Shown piece after piece: positions 55,363 to 64,000 of a stretch of DNA of 64,000 nucleotides. The DNA is taken from the NCBI RefSeq assembly GCF_016624945.1, contig NZ_JACVUI010000011.1, positions 1-64,000 of the forward strand. The letters run 5' to 3'. Below the pieces are notes generated by a model, which saw only the letters and a program-made list of their open reading frames with translations, made no database searches and was not told where the DNA came from. Source of the stretch: Acinetobacter sp. S54 (GTDB lineage: Bacteria > Pseudomonadota > Gammaproteobacteria > Pseudomonadales > Moraxellaceae). A program made the translations under genes and the position numbers. Position 1 is the first letter of the stretch, and the number at the start of each line of letters is the position of its first letter.

Positions 55363-55809
55363 GTGGCTGAATTAAGTTTTGAACGCCTTTATCAATTTTT
55401 TAGTAAAGTACCAAGTATTCAGGAAAGTAGAATTGATGCCCATGGTACAGATGGCAAAGACGCATGGTGGTTTAAATTTCAGATTGATAATGAACATCCT
55501 CTAGCTTGGCAGACTGTACAAGAATTGGGACATGTGCTTAATTATTTATCGACCAATGAACGTTTACCCACCCAATTTTTTCCAGTTTCTCCTCCACCTT
55601 ATATGAATGGTGGTCCTAAAGAATTTCTGGCTTGGGTAATTCAGTGTAATCATCCAGACTTTACACCCGATATCGTATGTGACTGGCTAGAGGCACGGTT
55701 ACCCACTCCTGTTGAAGATGAAAGCCAATGGAACATCTCGACCAATTTAACAGAATTAGATCAGCTCACTGCTAAAGAGCTGGATGAACTTATTCCTCCA
55801 ACCCATTAA
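55363..55809 (+). CDS. conserved hypothetical protein
   Basis: The 148-residue soluble protein starts at GTG (valine-alanine-glutamate) and has no signal peptide or membrane segment. It is rich in Trp and Pro in the middle (FFPVSPPPYMNGGPKEFLAW) and acidic at the end. I recognise no domain; it reads like an intact, conserved gene, with a good terminator directly after it. Confidence 0.65.
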   Translation: MAELSFERLYQFFSKVPSIQESRIDAHGTDGKDAWWFKFQIDNEHPLAWQTVQELGHVLNYLSTNERLPTQFFPVSPPPYMNGGPKEFLAWVIQCNHPDFTPDIVCDWLEARLPTPVEDESQWNISTNLTELDQLTAKELDELIPPTH

Positions 55810-55825
55810 ACGACATCATAAAAAT

Positions 55826-55853
55826 AAAAAGAGAGGAATATCCTCTCTTTTTT
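55826..55853 (+). terminator. intrinsic terminator after the hypothetical gene
   Basis: AAAGAGAGGA-ATAT-CCTCTCTTT forms a strong stem followed by a T-run; flanking A-run may allow action on the convergent phospholipase gene also. Confidence 0.88.
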
Positions 55854-55892
55854 CATTTAAAATGACATAAGTTCTCAGTCGAGTTCTTTATC

Positions 55893-57374
55893 CTAAAAAG
55901 TAGATAATCCAGAACATTCCATAAAACGATAAATCCAATATTTTAGTTTGGACTCATCTGCATATTTGGCATAATCCACACTCATTTGACGGCCATCTAA
56001 GTTGGACCATGCCGTATTAAAATAATGTTCCGCATCTTGAAAAACGGCGGCCTGTGCCTGTCCTTTTACCAATAAATCTGTTTCCAGATTATAGTTTTTC
56101 AGATTCCGCGCCGTAAAATTGGCAGATCCTAAAATCATATCTGTCTCATCAGCACCAGATTTGATGATCATCTTACTATGACATTGTTCACCATGTGTAT
56201 CGCACCAGCGTATAGGTACTCCTGCCGCATTTAACTCTGAAGCGACCTGACGATTTGGAATGCCATTTTTCTGGCGACCAAACGCATCTTTATTTGGATC
56301 AAGTAGAATGCGTAATTTCACGCCACGCTTTTGTGCGGCTTTTAACTCATTAATAATTTGACGTTCTGATAAATAGAACATCGCTAGATCAATCTGATCA
56401 TTGGCTTTCGCAGTCTGAATTAAATCCACAACAGCATGATAAATCGCAGCTTCGGTCAACACTTGAACTTGGGGTGTATTATTCTCGGCATTCATCTCCC
56501 CCATTACCATCACAGGAGATGAACCTTCTGACATTTGCGCCACAGTTTGCTCAGTTTTTAATACATCCATTGCCGTTGGGCCCGAGACGACTAAAGCGAC
56601 GTTAGAATGACGTGAACTACCATCATGCGGATTAGCCGATGTGACTAACGATTTCCAGCCATCCTCAGTATCGACCACCAAGGTTTTACGATGATTAGCC
56701 TTAAAATTTGCCAATTGCAAATAGCTTCGTAAAGTAATTTTTTCCTTCCCAAATGGGTTGGATAACCAGCCTTTTTCTGGATTATTACCTAGATCCTGAC
56801 AGCAGATATACCAAAAACCTGACCATGCAGGATTTGAGGCACGTAATGGCGTCAAATTGGTTTCGATTACATCGACGCCAGCTTGACGTAACTGTCGATA
56901 ATGTTCTGGCAAGATTCCCCCATATACCGAATTAATCGGATCAGTAATAAGGGTAATTTCAACATTAGGCGATTCACGACGTTTTTGAATAAGGGCTTGA
57001 GTCAATTGCTGGGTTAAAGGTCGTTGAGTCAGTTTGGATTCACCCGTTTCTGAGTTGAATAAAAACATATCCAGCACAATGGTAGTTTTAGCCTGATGAA
57101 TGAGATTTAAAATTTCATTAAATATCTGATGATCCTGTTGCTGCTGCCCCTGCGCATTCACATAAGTCTGGTCAGAAAGAAATTTGACATCGGCATGGCG
57201 TAATTTACCCGTAAAATTTAAACCCACTGGTAAAGGTTTATAAACATGATAAATCGCGGAAGCGACATAACTAAGAACTAAAACACCTGCAATCAAGGCA
57301 ATATAACGTCGCCCTGTCCAATTCAGTTTCTTGTGAATTCGTTGAAAAATACGCATAACAAACAACCTAAACAA
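55893..57374 (-). CDS. phospholipase D / cardiolipin synthase-like protein
   Basis: The 493-residue protein has one N-terminal membrane anchor (about residues 22-42) and two PLD domains facing the periplasm. The first HKD motif is complete (NHRKTLVVD, then TSAN). In the second (CHSKMIIKSGADETD, then LGSANFT) the usual Asp is replaced by Ser and the spacing to GSAN is longer. The family makes or cleaves phosphodiester bonds in phospholipids; A. baumannii has several such proteins. A synthase/phospholipase choice is not possible from sequence. Confidence 0.83.
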   Translation of the reverse strand: MFRLFVMRIFQRIHKKLNWTGRRYIALIAGVLVLSYVASAIYHVYKPLPVGLNFTGKLRHADVKFLSDQTYVNAQGQQQQDHQIFNEILNLIHQAKTTIVLDMFLFNSETGESKLTQRPLTQQLTQALIQKRRESPNVEITLITDPINSVYGGILPEHYRQLRQAGVDVIETNLTPLRASNPAWSGFWYICCQDLGNNPEKGWLSNPFGKEKITLRSYLQLANFKANHRKTLVVDTEDGWKSLVTSANPHDGSSRHSNVALVVSGPTAMDVLKTEQTVAQMSEGSSPVMVMGEMNAENNTPQVQVLTEAAIYHAVVDLIQTAKANDQIDLAMFYLSERQIINELKAAQKRGVKLRILLDPNKDAFGRQKNGIPNRQVASELNAAGVPIRWCDTHGEQCHSKMIIKSGADETDMILGSANFTARNLKNYNLETDLLVKGQAQAAVFQDAEHYFNTAWSNLDGRQMSVDYAKYADESKLKYWIYRFMECSGLSTF

Positions 57375-57448
57375 TTAGCGTCAGGCTAGAGTTTATTTCC
57401 TTATTTTTCAAGACACATTTAGTTAAATTAGCTGATCTAAATCTGCAA

Positions 57449-57482
57449 AAACATAAAAGGAAAGCATTTCGCTTTCCCTTCG
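57449..57482 (-). terminator. intrinsic terminator after the first TonB-dependent receptor
   Basis: On the minus strand GGAAAGC (57477-57471) and GCTTTCC (57465-57459) form a stem followed by TTTTATGTTTTT. Confidence 0.75.
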
Positions 57483-57498
57483 ATAAAATTTTAGTGAT

Positions 57499-59556
57499 TT
57501 AAAAATTAAAATCTACACCGACGGTAAAATTGCGCCCTATTTGTGGTACATCTGATAAAAATGACTCATGTAAATAGACTTTACTGTCAAGTAGATTATT
57601 GGCTTTGGCATAAAGCTGATACCCTGCTTTCTGGTTTAATTGCCCCTGATAACCTAGGCCCAGATTAAGCATGTTATAACTTTTGCCTTCTGTTTCATAG
57701 TTAGCGATATCATCCTGATGAAAGACATGATAATACTCAGCAGTACCAGAATATCCTTCACCAAAATCTGCTTTGATACGGGTACCAATGCGACCACCTG
57801 GAATACGCGGCGCATTCCCATTATCATCGAGCTTACCACGCACATAATCACCAAATAATCCTGCATTATAACGCGAGCTGATTTGATAACTAAGATCAGC
57901 ATCAACTCCATAAAAACGTGCATTGGTTTGATCATATTGGATCAAGCGAAAATCATCAAAACGATCAAGCGTATTGGCATAAATAAAGTTGTCATACCAG
58001 TTTTGAAAAGCACTCAAATTGTATTTCAGACGATCATGATCAAAATGCAACCCGAGTTCAATGTTGTTGGATTTTTCGATATCTAAATCATCATTCCCCA
58101 ACTCATAGGTATTGGTTGCCATATGTGCGCCATTGGAGTACAGCTCCTGCGCCATTGGTAAACGTTCCTGATGAGAAGCAGTCAGTGATAATTTGTAGTT
58201 GGGGATAAATTGCCAATCCGTTGAAGCTGCGGCTGAATATGCCGTTCCACTATAATTTTTTGCCCCTACATCTACATCATTACCATCAATATCTATCTTC
58301 TGATGATCAATACGGGAAGACACTTGAAAATGTAGCTGGTCCAGTTGCTTTTCTTGTAATCCAAATAAACTATAACGCTGAGTTTTGGTTGGATCCATCA
58401 ACGCTTCTTCACCATTAATATTGAGTTTTTGTTGAGTATATTGTGAGCCTAACTGCCCCGTCCAGCCCAACCAGCTATTATTATCCAGCGTAATGCGAGC
58501 GTCAGTTCCCTTACTAATAAAAGTCGTATCTGGTTCATCACCATCCATTTCCTGATGCTGATAATCGGTATAAGTTGCCTGCGCTGCCAATTTATTAAAT
58601 CCAGTAAATGGATCGCTTAACTCACTTTTAATGTCATAACGTTTTTCTTTTAAATTAATCCATGCGCTTGCGCCATCATCATCCTGCATGGCAGCCTGCT
58701 GCTGTTGCAACGTCCCACAGCTCAATTTGCCTGCTTCTGGAGAACAAAGTCCATATAACGGATTATCGCCGGGAATACCGTATTTATCATGGCGTTCACT
58801 ATAGGCGATGCCTGTATAACCTCGATCATAAATCCAAGACAATCCGGCATGATAATCATGAGATTGAGCAAAGGTGCTATCTTCACGGCGTGAATCGTTT
58901 TGTAAATCATGCGGTAAAATATAGTTATTGGCATCTCGTTGTAGGCCTCCTACATTTAACGCGACCTGACTACCCAAACCAATTGTGGTATCTGCTGTAT
59001 AAACTAAACCATCATCACCCGTGTTATAGCGTGCGCCTACACGTCCTTCATATCCCTGTTCTGGCATTTTTGAAGGAATTTTATGATCAACGACATTCAC
59101 CAAGCCACCGACTGAACCTGCTCCATAAAGTAAAGTTTCAGGGCCTTTTAATATCTCAATCTGATCGGCAGAATTAGGATCAACAGTAACCGCATGGTCA
59201 GGAGAAACTGAGGAAACATCCAGAGCATCTCCACCATTTTGGGTAATCCTAACCCGAGCTCCATCTTGACCACGAATCACAGGGCGACTAACACCTCCTG
59301 TATATTGTGCAGAATAAATGCCTGCCTGACCATTTAATGCATTTCCAATAGTGGTTCCGCCCTGAATCAGTTGATCTTTTTTTATAACTTGATCCCCCGC
59401 CGCATCATCTAGATGGTCTTTAGGTGTAGTCTGAGCTTGAAGCTCAATAGTGGGTAAATCGCTCACATCCACTTGCGGTTGAGTATTCTGCGCAAAGACA
59501 TGTTGTATAGATAATGAAAGAAGGGAAAGCGCAAAGATATGTGTTGTTTTAAGCAT
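57499..59556 (-). CDS. TonB-dependent receptor, ZnuD-like, lacking the His-rich loop
   Basis: The 685-residue outer-membrane receptor has a signal peptide ending VFA and a plug domain (about 45-160, with GGTTIGNALNGQAGIYSAQY and VSRPVIRGQDGARVRI). A 22-strand barrel ends in FTVGVDFNF. It is a close paralogue of the next receptor over its full length. Where that one has 13 histidines, this one reads LCSPEAGKLSCGTLQQQQ: two cysteines and no histidine. I chose ATG at 59556. A Zur-like box sits just before it and a second half-site about 150 bases upstream. Confidence 0.85.
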   Translation of the reverse strand: MLKTTHIFALSLLSLSIQHVFAQNTQPQVDVSDLPTIELQAQTTPKDHLDDAAGDQVIKKDQLIQGGTTIGNALNGQAGIYSAQYTGGVSRPVIRGQDGARVRITQNGGDALDVSSVSPDHAVTVDPNSADQIEILKGPETLLYGAGSVGGLVNVVDHKIPSKMPEQGYEGRVGARYNTGDDGLVYTADTTIGLGSQVALNVGGLQRDANNYILPHDLQNDSRREDSTFAQSHDYHAGLSWIYDRGYTGIAYSERHDKYGIPGDNPLYGLCSPEAGKLSCGTLQQQQAAMQDDDGASAWINLKEKRYDIKSELSDPFTGFNKLAAQATYTDYQHQEMDGDEPDTTFISKGTDARITLDNNSWLGWTGQLGSQYTQQKLNINGEEALMDPTKTQRYSLFGLQEKQLDQLHFQVSSRIDHQKIDIDGNDVDVGAKNYSGTAYSAAASTDWQFIPNYKLSLTASHQERLPMAQELYSNGAHMATNTYELGNDDLDIEKSNNIELGLHFDHDRLKYNLSAFQNWYDNFIYANTLDRFDDFRLIQYDQTNARFYGVDADLSYQISSRYNAGLFGDYVRGKLDDNGNAPRIPGGRIGTRIKADFGEGYSGTAEYYHVFHQDDIANYETEGKSYNMLNLGLGYQGQLNQKAGYQLYAKANNLLDSKVYLHESFLSDVPQIGRNFTVGVDFNF

Positions 59557-59580
59557 AGTGATCATCCAGATGCAAATCAC

Positions 59581-59604
59581 TTGTTACGTTATAATATATT
59601 AATT
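59581..59604. promoter_or_regulatory. Zur-like box upstream of the first receptor
   Basis: TTGTTACGTTATAATATATTAATT contains GTTATAATATA, the core of the gammaproteobacterial Zur box (GTTATAATATAAC). The right half departs from the palindrome. It lies 25-48 bases upstream of the start codon. Confidence 0.45.
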
Positions 59605-59704
59605 ATTTTTCAAGAAAATTCAGTCTAGTATCAATATTTCCATTAGGAGTATAACTTTTATGGTTTTGATAAGAATTTAAGTCAGATTTAAGCAAATGAT
59701 GATT

Positions 59705-59722
59705 GAAACAATATAACATTTC
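59705..59722. promoter_or_regulatory. partial Zur-like box
   Basis: AATATAACATTTC (59710-59722) matches the right half of the Zur consensus exactly; the left half (GAAAC) is degenerate. It lies in the gap between the two receptors. Confidence 0.35.
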
Positions 59723-59785
59723 AAAAAATAAAGCCTATGACTAGATAGACTTTATTTAAAGATTTAACAGAGGCGGCTTTCTATT

Positions 59786-61846
59786 TTAGAAACTAAAATC
59801 AAGGCCAACAGTAAAGTTTCTTCCCACCTGAGGGATATTAGATAAAAACGAGGCATGGTTATATACCGTTTCATCCAGAAGATTATTGGCTTTTAAGTAA
59901 ACCCGATAATCTGTTTTTTCACTGGCTCTTGCTGCATATGCCACCCCCAAATTCACTAGGTTATAACCATCGGTTTGAGTTTCATAGGCGGCAATTTTGT
60001 CTTGTTTAAACACGTGATAATATTCAGCCATACCTGAAAAACCGTCACCAAAGTCAGCATCAAAACGTGTTCCTAAACGCCCCCCAGGAATACGTGGTGC
60101 ATCGCCTTCAGCATCAATTTTGCCGCGAACGTAATCTCCAAACAACGTCGTTTTATAGAGTGGAGAAAGTTGATAAGAGATTTCACCCTCTACCCCATAA
60201 AAACGTGCTTTGTCTTGCGTATATTCGACCAAGCGGAAATTTTCATATCGATCGAGTGTTCGTGCGTAGATGTAGTCATCAAACCAGTTATGAAACACAT
60301 GAACATGATAATTTAACTTGTCGGTATCATAATGAAAACCTAGTTCCAGATTATTGGATTTTTCTGTATTTAGATTTTCATTGCCCAACTCATAGGTATT
60401 GGTCGCAAGATGTTTACCATTGGCATAAAGTTCTTGCGCCAAGGGCATACGCTCCTGATGCGATGCCACCAGTGATAATTTATAATTTGGTGAAAATAAC
60501 CAGTTTGCCGCACCCGAATAAGAAAAAGCATGATCGTCATAATCTTTTTGAGATGAATCAATATCAATTTTTTGCTGATCCAGACGAGCCGCCAGTTCAA
60601 AATGCACATCTTTCCATTGGGTATGTTCTAAAGCAAATAAGCTCCACTTATCTGTCGTACTTGGCCCAGCAAAAATTGATTCTTCACCCGTAATATCCAG
60701 TTTCTGACGACCAAATTGCGTACCAATCACCCCTTCCCATACCCCAATCGGATTATGCACCAATTCTAAACGCGCATCATACCCTGTGCTTTTAAATGTC
60801 GTTGCGGCTTCACCCTCTTCTATTTCATCATGCTTGTAGTCCGTATAACTGGCTTGCGCACGTAACTTTTTAAAGCCTGCAAAGGGATCATTAAGTTCCG
60901 ATCTAAAATCATAACGTTCAGATTTAAGATCAACCCATGGACCTGCATGATCATGTTCATGCTCGTGATCATGACTTTCCTCTTCTTCATCGTGATCATG
61001 ATCCCCACAATGTAAATGTGTACCATGCGGATGACAGCTTTCGTATTCGTGGCTGTGTCCCGGCAAACCATATTGATCCTGACGGTTAGTATAGGAAATA
61101 CCCGTAAACCCACGATCATAAATCCATGATAATCCCACACTGACATTATCAGATTTGGCAAATGTGTTATCGACTCGACGTTCTTTTTCACCCTCGTGGA
61201 CATAATCAGGCGCAATATAATTATTGGCATCCCGTTTTGAGCCTTCTACCCTTAAAGCCACCTGCTCTCCAAGTCCCACAGTGACTCCCGCAGCTCCCAA
61301 CTTTTCGTCGCTGCCTGTGTTATAACGTAATCCCACTTGCCCTTCATAGCCATTTTCAGGCATTTGGGTTGGAATTTTATTATCTGTCACGTTAACCAAA
61401 CCGCCCACCGTGCCTGCTCCATACAACAAGGTGGATGGTCCACGAACAATTTCAACTTGTTTCGCTAAAATCGGATCAACCGTTACTGCATGATCGGGAG
61501 ATAAAGTTGAAACATCCATCGTTTCTGAAGCATTATCCAAAACCTTTACACGTGCACCATCCTGTCCACGAATCACAGGACGACTTGCACCCGGCCCAAA
61601 CTGATTGGAATAAACCCCAACTTGATCACTTAAAGCCTCCCCAATCGTCGCATCTCCTTGCCGCAATTGATCATTTTTAATGATATTGTCAGCCGCAGCA
61701 TAATCCACCGCACTTTGCACCAGCGGATGCGCGGTGGCTTCGATGGTTTCTAATTTTTGTATCTCAGTCTCTTGATCTGCTGCATGTACTCCTGTGCAGA
61801 TCACAGCAACTATCGACACAGTCAGAACATTCTTTTTAAAGAACAT
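59786..61846 (-). CDS. znuD: TonB-dependent zinc receptor ZnuD
   Basis: The 686-residue outer-membrane receptor has a signal peptide ending VHA, a plug domain with TIGEALSDQVGVYSNQF and ASRPVIRGQDGARVKV, and a barrel ending FTVGLDFSF. Residues 264-300 form an external loop with 13 histidines in 37 residues plus two cysteines (nucleotides 60947-61057), the hallmark of ZnuD-type zinc receptors. A palindromic Zur-like box lies 40-62 bases upstream. Zinc uptake is therefore a strong inference. Confidence 0.85.
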   Translation of the reverse strand: MFFKKNVLTVSIVAVICTGVHAADQETEIQKLETIEATAHPLVQSAVDYAAADNIIKNDQLRQGDATIGEALSDQVGVYSNQFGPGASRPVIRGQDGARVKVLDNASETMDVSTLSPDHAVTVDPILAKQVEIVRGPSTLLYGAGTVGGLVNVTDNKIPTQMPENGYEGQVGLRYNTGSDEKLGAAGVTVGLGEQVALRVEGSKRDANNYIAPDYVHEGEKERRVDNTFAKSDNVSVGLSWIYDRGFTGISYTNRQDQYGLPGHSHEYESCHPHGTHLHCGDHDHDEEEESHDHEHEHDHAGPWVDLKSERYDFRSELNDPFAGFKKLRAQASYTDYKHDEIEEGEAATTFKSTGYDARLELVHNPIGVWEGVIGTQFGRQKLDITGEESIFAGPSTTDKWSLFALEHTQWKDVHFELAARLDQQKIDIDSSQKDYDDHAFSYSGAANWLFSPNYKLSLVASHQERMPLAQELYANGKHLATNTYELGNENLNTEKSNNLELGFHYDTDKLNYHVHVFHNWFDDYIYARTLDRYENFRLVEYTQDKARFYGVEGEISYQLSPLYKTTLFGDYVRGKIDAEGDAPRIPGGRLGTRFDADFGDGFSGMAEYYHVFKQDKIAAYETQTDGYNLVNLGVAYAARASEKTDYRVYLKANNLLDETVYNHASFLSNIPQVGRNFTVGLDFSF

Positions 61847-61885
61847 ATAAAGCCTCGAATCCTTAAAATCTTAAAATTTTCTTAA

Positions 61886-61908
61886 TTTTAGTTATAATAT
61901 AACATTTC
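61886..61908. promoter_or_regulatory. Zur-box-like palindrome between znuD and the DUF4184 gene
   Basis: GTTATAATATAAC (61891-61903) is a perfect palindrome followed by ATTTC, matching the known gammaproteobacterial Zur operator GAAATGTTATAATATAACATTTC on its right side and core. It sits upstream of both divergent genes, so it could repress both when zinc is plentiful. Confidence 0.65.
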
Positions 61909-61995
61909 ATTTATTTTGCAATAAAAAACATTCATTCTCTCAACAAAGCCTTAAACTCAGTTTCGATATTGATTCAAAACTATTTGTTTGTATTT

Positions 61996-62769
61996 ATGCC
62001 TTTTACTTTGTCACATGCTGTTCTGGCACCTCCTCTCGCCCGTTTAAGTCGTCATACCTTACCCATCGGAGCACTCGCCATCGGTTGTATGACACCAGAT
62101 TTAGTTCGGTTATTTACCAATGAAAATGTCACGATTAGCCATGAATGGGCGGGTTTGATTATTCCTAACCTATGTTTAGGTCTTATTTTTTGTTTGCTCT
62201 GGTATTTATTGTACCGTCCTGCCTTGTATTGCTGGCTGGCATTACAAGATGATTTAAATCTTGCTACTTTTAATCAATTCTGTGGTTTTTGTATCGCGTG
62301 TATAGCAGGCATTTTGATTGGATGCGCCACCCATATTATTTGGGATGGTCTTACTCATGATGATTTTAGAACGTTTGCCTTCCAGCATTTACTCAGTTAT
62401 GAAACTCATTTTTTAGGCAAATCTTATCCAGTTCATCGCTTACTACAGCTAGGAATGTCTATACTTTGTTTGCCTCTATTATTTTGGATGTGTTATCGCT
62501 ACATCCAAAAGCATCGCGTCTCTCAAATAGATTCTCGCCTCCTCCCTCTATTTTTTAATTTTGTATTGTTGCTCTCATTATGTACTGGCGGTTATCTGGC
62601 CTTCCATTATTTACAACAAATTGATCCCCAGTTTTGGCAAACAGATACCTATGCCGTTACAGGTAAAGCGATTAATTATTTCTCACGTGGTTTTTTGCTG
62701 AGCTTTAGTTTTGCCTGCCTGATTTTTATTTTTCTGAAACGTCTGAATTGGTTTTCATGTCGAGAATAA
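61996..62769 (+). CDS. DUF4184 family membrane protein
   Basis: The 257-residue inner-membrane protein begins with the DUF4184 signature MPFTLSHAVLAPPLARLS and has about six to seven membrane segments. Polar His, Asp and Cys residues lie near the membrane (SHAVL, GCATHIIWDGLTHDDF, YETHFLGKSYPVHR). The arrangement recalls membrane metal-dependent hydrolases of the YdjM/LexA-regulated type. Function is unknown. I chose ATG at 61996 over an upstream TTG-type start (61969). It diverges from znuD across the Zur-like palindrome, 88 bases before its ATG. Confidence 0.75.
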   Translation: MPFTLSHAVLAPPLARLSRHTLPIGALAIGCMTPDLVRLFTNENVTISHEWAGLIIPNLCLGLIFCLLWYLLYRPALYCWLALQDDLNLATFNQFCGFCIACIAGILIGCATHIIWDGLTHDDFRTFAFQHLLSYETHFLGKSYPVHRLLQLGMSILCLPLLFWMCYRYIQKHRVSQIDSRLLPLFFNFVLLLSLCTGGYLAFHYLQQIDPQFWQTDTYAVTGKAINYFSRGFLLSFSFACLIFIFLKRLNWFSCRE

Positions 62770-62918
62770 GCATTAAGCATTCATTTTTTGGTATTTTTTG
62801 CTGTTTTTGACTCAAGTTCTTGTGGGCTTAGGCCCAAAGAGGCATAATCGCTGATTCACTGGCGGTACGCTGTTTACGTATACGCCCTTACAGCCAATAT
62901 AGTTTGGATTTTTAAATT

Positions 62919-64000
62919 ATGATGCGAACTCATTACTGCGGCTCTTTAACAGAAGCCCAAATTGACCAGACAGTAACACTTTGCGGATGGGTACACCGTC
63001 GCCGTGACCATGGTGGTGTTATTTTCCTTGATATGCGTGACCGTGATGGTTTAGTCCAAGTCGTCATCGATCCAGATACTCCTGAAGCTTTTGCAACTGC
63101 GGACAAAGCACGTTCAGAGTTTGTTTTAAAAATTACAGGTCGTGTCCGTCGTCGCTATGAAGGTACTGAAAATGCCAATATGGTGAGTGGTCAAATTGAG
63201 GTTTTGGGCAAAGAAATTGAAGTTCTTGCACAATCTGAAACTCCGCCATTCCCATTGAATGACGACAATATTAATGTATCTGAAGAACACCGTTTAAAAT
63301 ATCGCTTCCTTGATATTCGCCGTCCAGAAATGCTGGATCGCTTACGTTTCCGTTCTAAAGTAACCAATCTGATCCGTAATTATCTAGATGATCATGGTTT
63401 CCTTGATGTTGAAACACCGATTTTAACTCGCGCTACACCTGAAGGTGCACGTGATTATCTCGTTCCAAGCCGTGTACAAAACGGTAGCTTCTACGCACTA
63501 CCACAATCACCACAATTGTTTAAACAATTGCTAATGGTCGGTGGTATTGATCGTTACTATCAAATTGCTAAATGTTTCCGTGACGAAGATTTACGTGCAG
63601 ATCGTCAGCCAGAATTTACTCAAATCGACATTGAAACATCATTCTTGAATGATGATGACATCATGGATTTGATGGAAGGTATGACGGTAAAACTGTTTGA
63701 TGAATTACTTGGCATTAAGTTTGATAAATTCCAGCGTATGCCATATAGCGAAGCTATGCGTGATTATGCTTCTGACAAACCAGATTTACGTATTCCATTG
63801 AAACTCGTTGACGTTGCTGATTTGATGCAGGATGTGGAATTTAAAGTATTTGCGGGCCCAGCCAAAGATCCTAAAGGTCGTATCGTCGCTTTACGTGTGC
63901 CTGACGCAGGTTCATTGCCACGCAGTGCAATTGATGAATATACCAAGTTTGTCGGAATCTATGGTGCCAAAGGGTTGGCATATATCAAAGTCAATGAACT
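62919..64000 (+). CDS. aspS: aspartate-tRNA ligase, partial (3' end beyond window)
   Basis: The first 360 codons are visible. The OB-fold anticodon-binding domain ([20 protein letters not shown]) is followed by the class II catalytic core with [34 protein letters not shown] and motif 2 ([21 protein letters not shown]). Two ATGs are adjacent (62919 and 62922), and either gives M(M)[11 protein letters not shown]. The start of the GAD insertion domain lies at the right edge. The frame runs off the window at base 64000. The 150-base leader holds a GGGCTTAGGCCC hairpin (about 62823-62834). Confidence 0.95.
   Translation, partial: MMRTHYCGSLTEAQIDQTVTLCGWVHRRRDHGGVIFLDMRDRDGLVQVVIDPDTPEAFATADKARSEFVLKITGRVRRRYEGTENANMVSGQIEVLGKEIEVLAQSETPPFPLNDDNINVSEEHRLKYRFLDIRRPEMLDRLRFRSKVTNLIRNYLDDHGFLDVETPILTRATPEGARDYLVPSRVQNGSFYALPQSPQLFKQLLMVGGIDRYYQIAKCFRDEDLRADRQPEFTQIDIETSFLNDDDIMDLMEGMTVKLFDELLGIKFDKFQRMPYSEAMRDYASDKPDLRIPLKLVDVADLMQDVEFKVFAGPAKDPKGRIVALRVPDAGSLPRSAIDEYTKFVGIYGAKGLAYIKVNE

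Noticed and set aside
58662..59177. 171-codon plus-strand frame inside the first receptor
   Set aside because: Antisense shadow with His/Leu-rich, non-protein-like composition.
60067..60693. 208-codon plus-strand frame inside znuD
   Set aside because: Antisense shadow of a conserved receptor gene; no start signals.
62823..62834. GGGCTTAGGCCC hairpin before aspS as a terminator of the DUF4184 gene
   Set aside because: No T-run follows and the stem is short; kept only as part of the aspS leader.

Overview
The window is a chromosomal segment of an AT-rich gammaproteobacterium and almost certainly belongs to Acinetobacter (Moraxellaceae). The gene families, protein sequences and local gene order support this: the GigA/GigB stress-signalling pair, BaeSR, paired ZnuD-type receptors, isolated gspE, DUF2339 and DUF4184 proteins, and tandem acyl-CoA dehydrogenases. 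I see no tRNA, rRNA, CRISPR array, intact insertion sequence or prophage. This is mostly core genome, with a few decayed genes and some lineage-specific small genes.

Layout. 0-7 kb: mlaA (cysteine-free), gigA-gigB, a nitrilase-family hydrolase, gspE (minus strand), then a DUF432-mscS pair. 7-18 kb: a large DUF2339 membrane protein, polA, and a minus-strand run accA-tilS-proC-yggT, with ppx upstream. 18-21.5 kb: trxA, rho with a long leader, and an extremely alanine-rich lipoprotein. 21.5-34 kb: the classical thrS-infC-rpmI-rplT-pheS-pheT-ihfA block, broken here into three pieces by opposite-strand genes (a tail-anchored protein, an MFS exporter, a TonB_C-like protein), a GST, a small conserved protein and two decayed genes. 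infC starts with the rare ATT codon. 34-42.8 kb: an acyl-CoA synthetase, then a compact minus-strand run mazG-comEA and pcnB-folK-panB-panC-rapZ-npr-yjgA ending at a strong terminator. 42.9-46 kb: an SDR, selO, a cluster of DnaA boxes and a YjbR protein. 45.8-48.7 kb: baeS-baeR with a divergent Spy/CpxP-like lipoprotein. 49-53.4 kb: two acyl-CoA dehydrogenases and a PsiE-like protein. 53.4-55.2 kb: three RcnB-like periplasmic proteins with a possible small-RNA/micro-ORF unit between two of them. 55.3-62.8 kb: a hypothetical protein, a phospholipase D, two ZnuD-like TonB-dependent receptors with Zur-like boxes, and a DUF4184 membrane protein. The window ends inside aspS.

How they work together. 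Three regulatory themes stand out. (1) GigA/GigB and the nitrogen-PTS phosphocarrier NPr, which interact in A. baumannii, are both present about 34 kb apart. (2) Envelope and metal homeostasis: BaeSR with its likely periplasmic partner, three RcnB proteins, and a zinc-uptake cluster in which one receptor has a 13-histidine loop and its paralogue has lost it. (3) Translation genes with self-regulatory features (ATT start of infC, rho leader, ribosomal-protein leader). Best candidates for undescribed biology are the Zur-linked DUF4184 gene, the BaeS-divergent lipoprotein, the RcnB trio with its internal micro-transcript, the Ala-rich lipoprotein and the DnaA-box palindrome.
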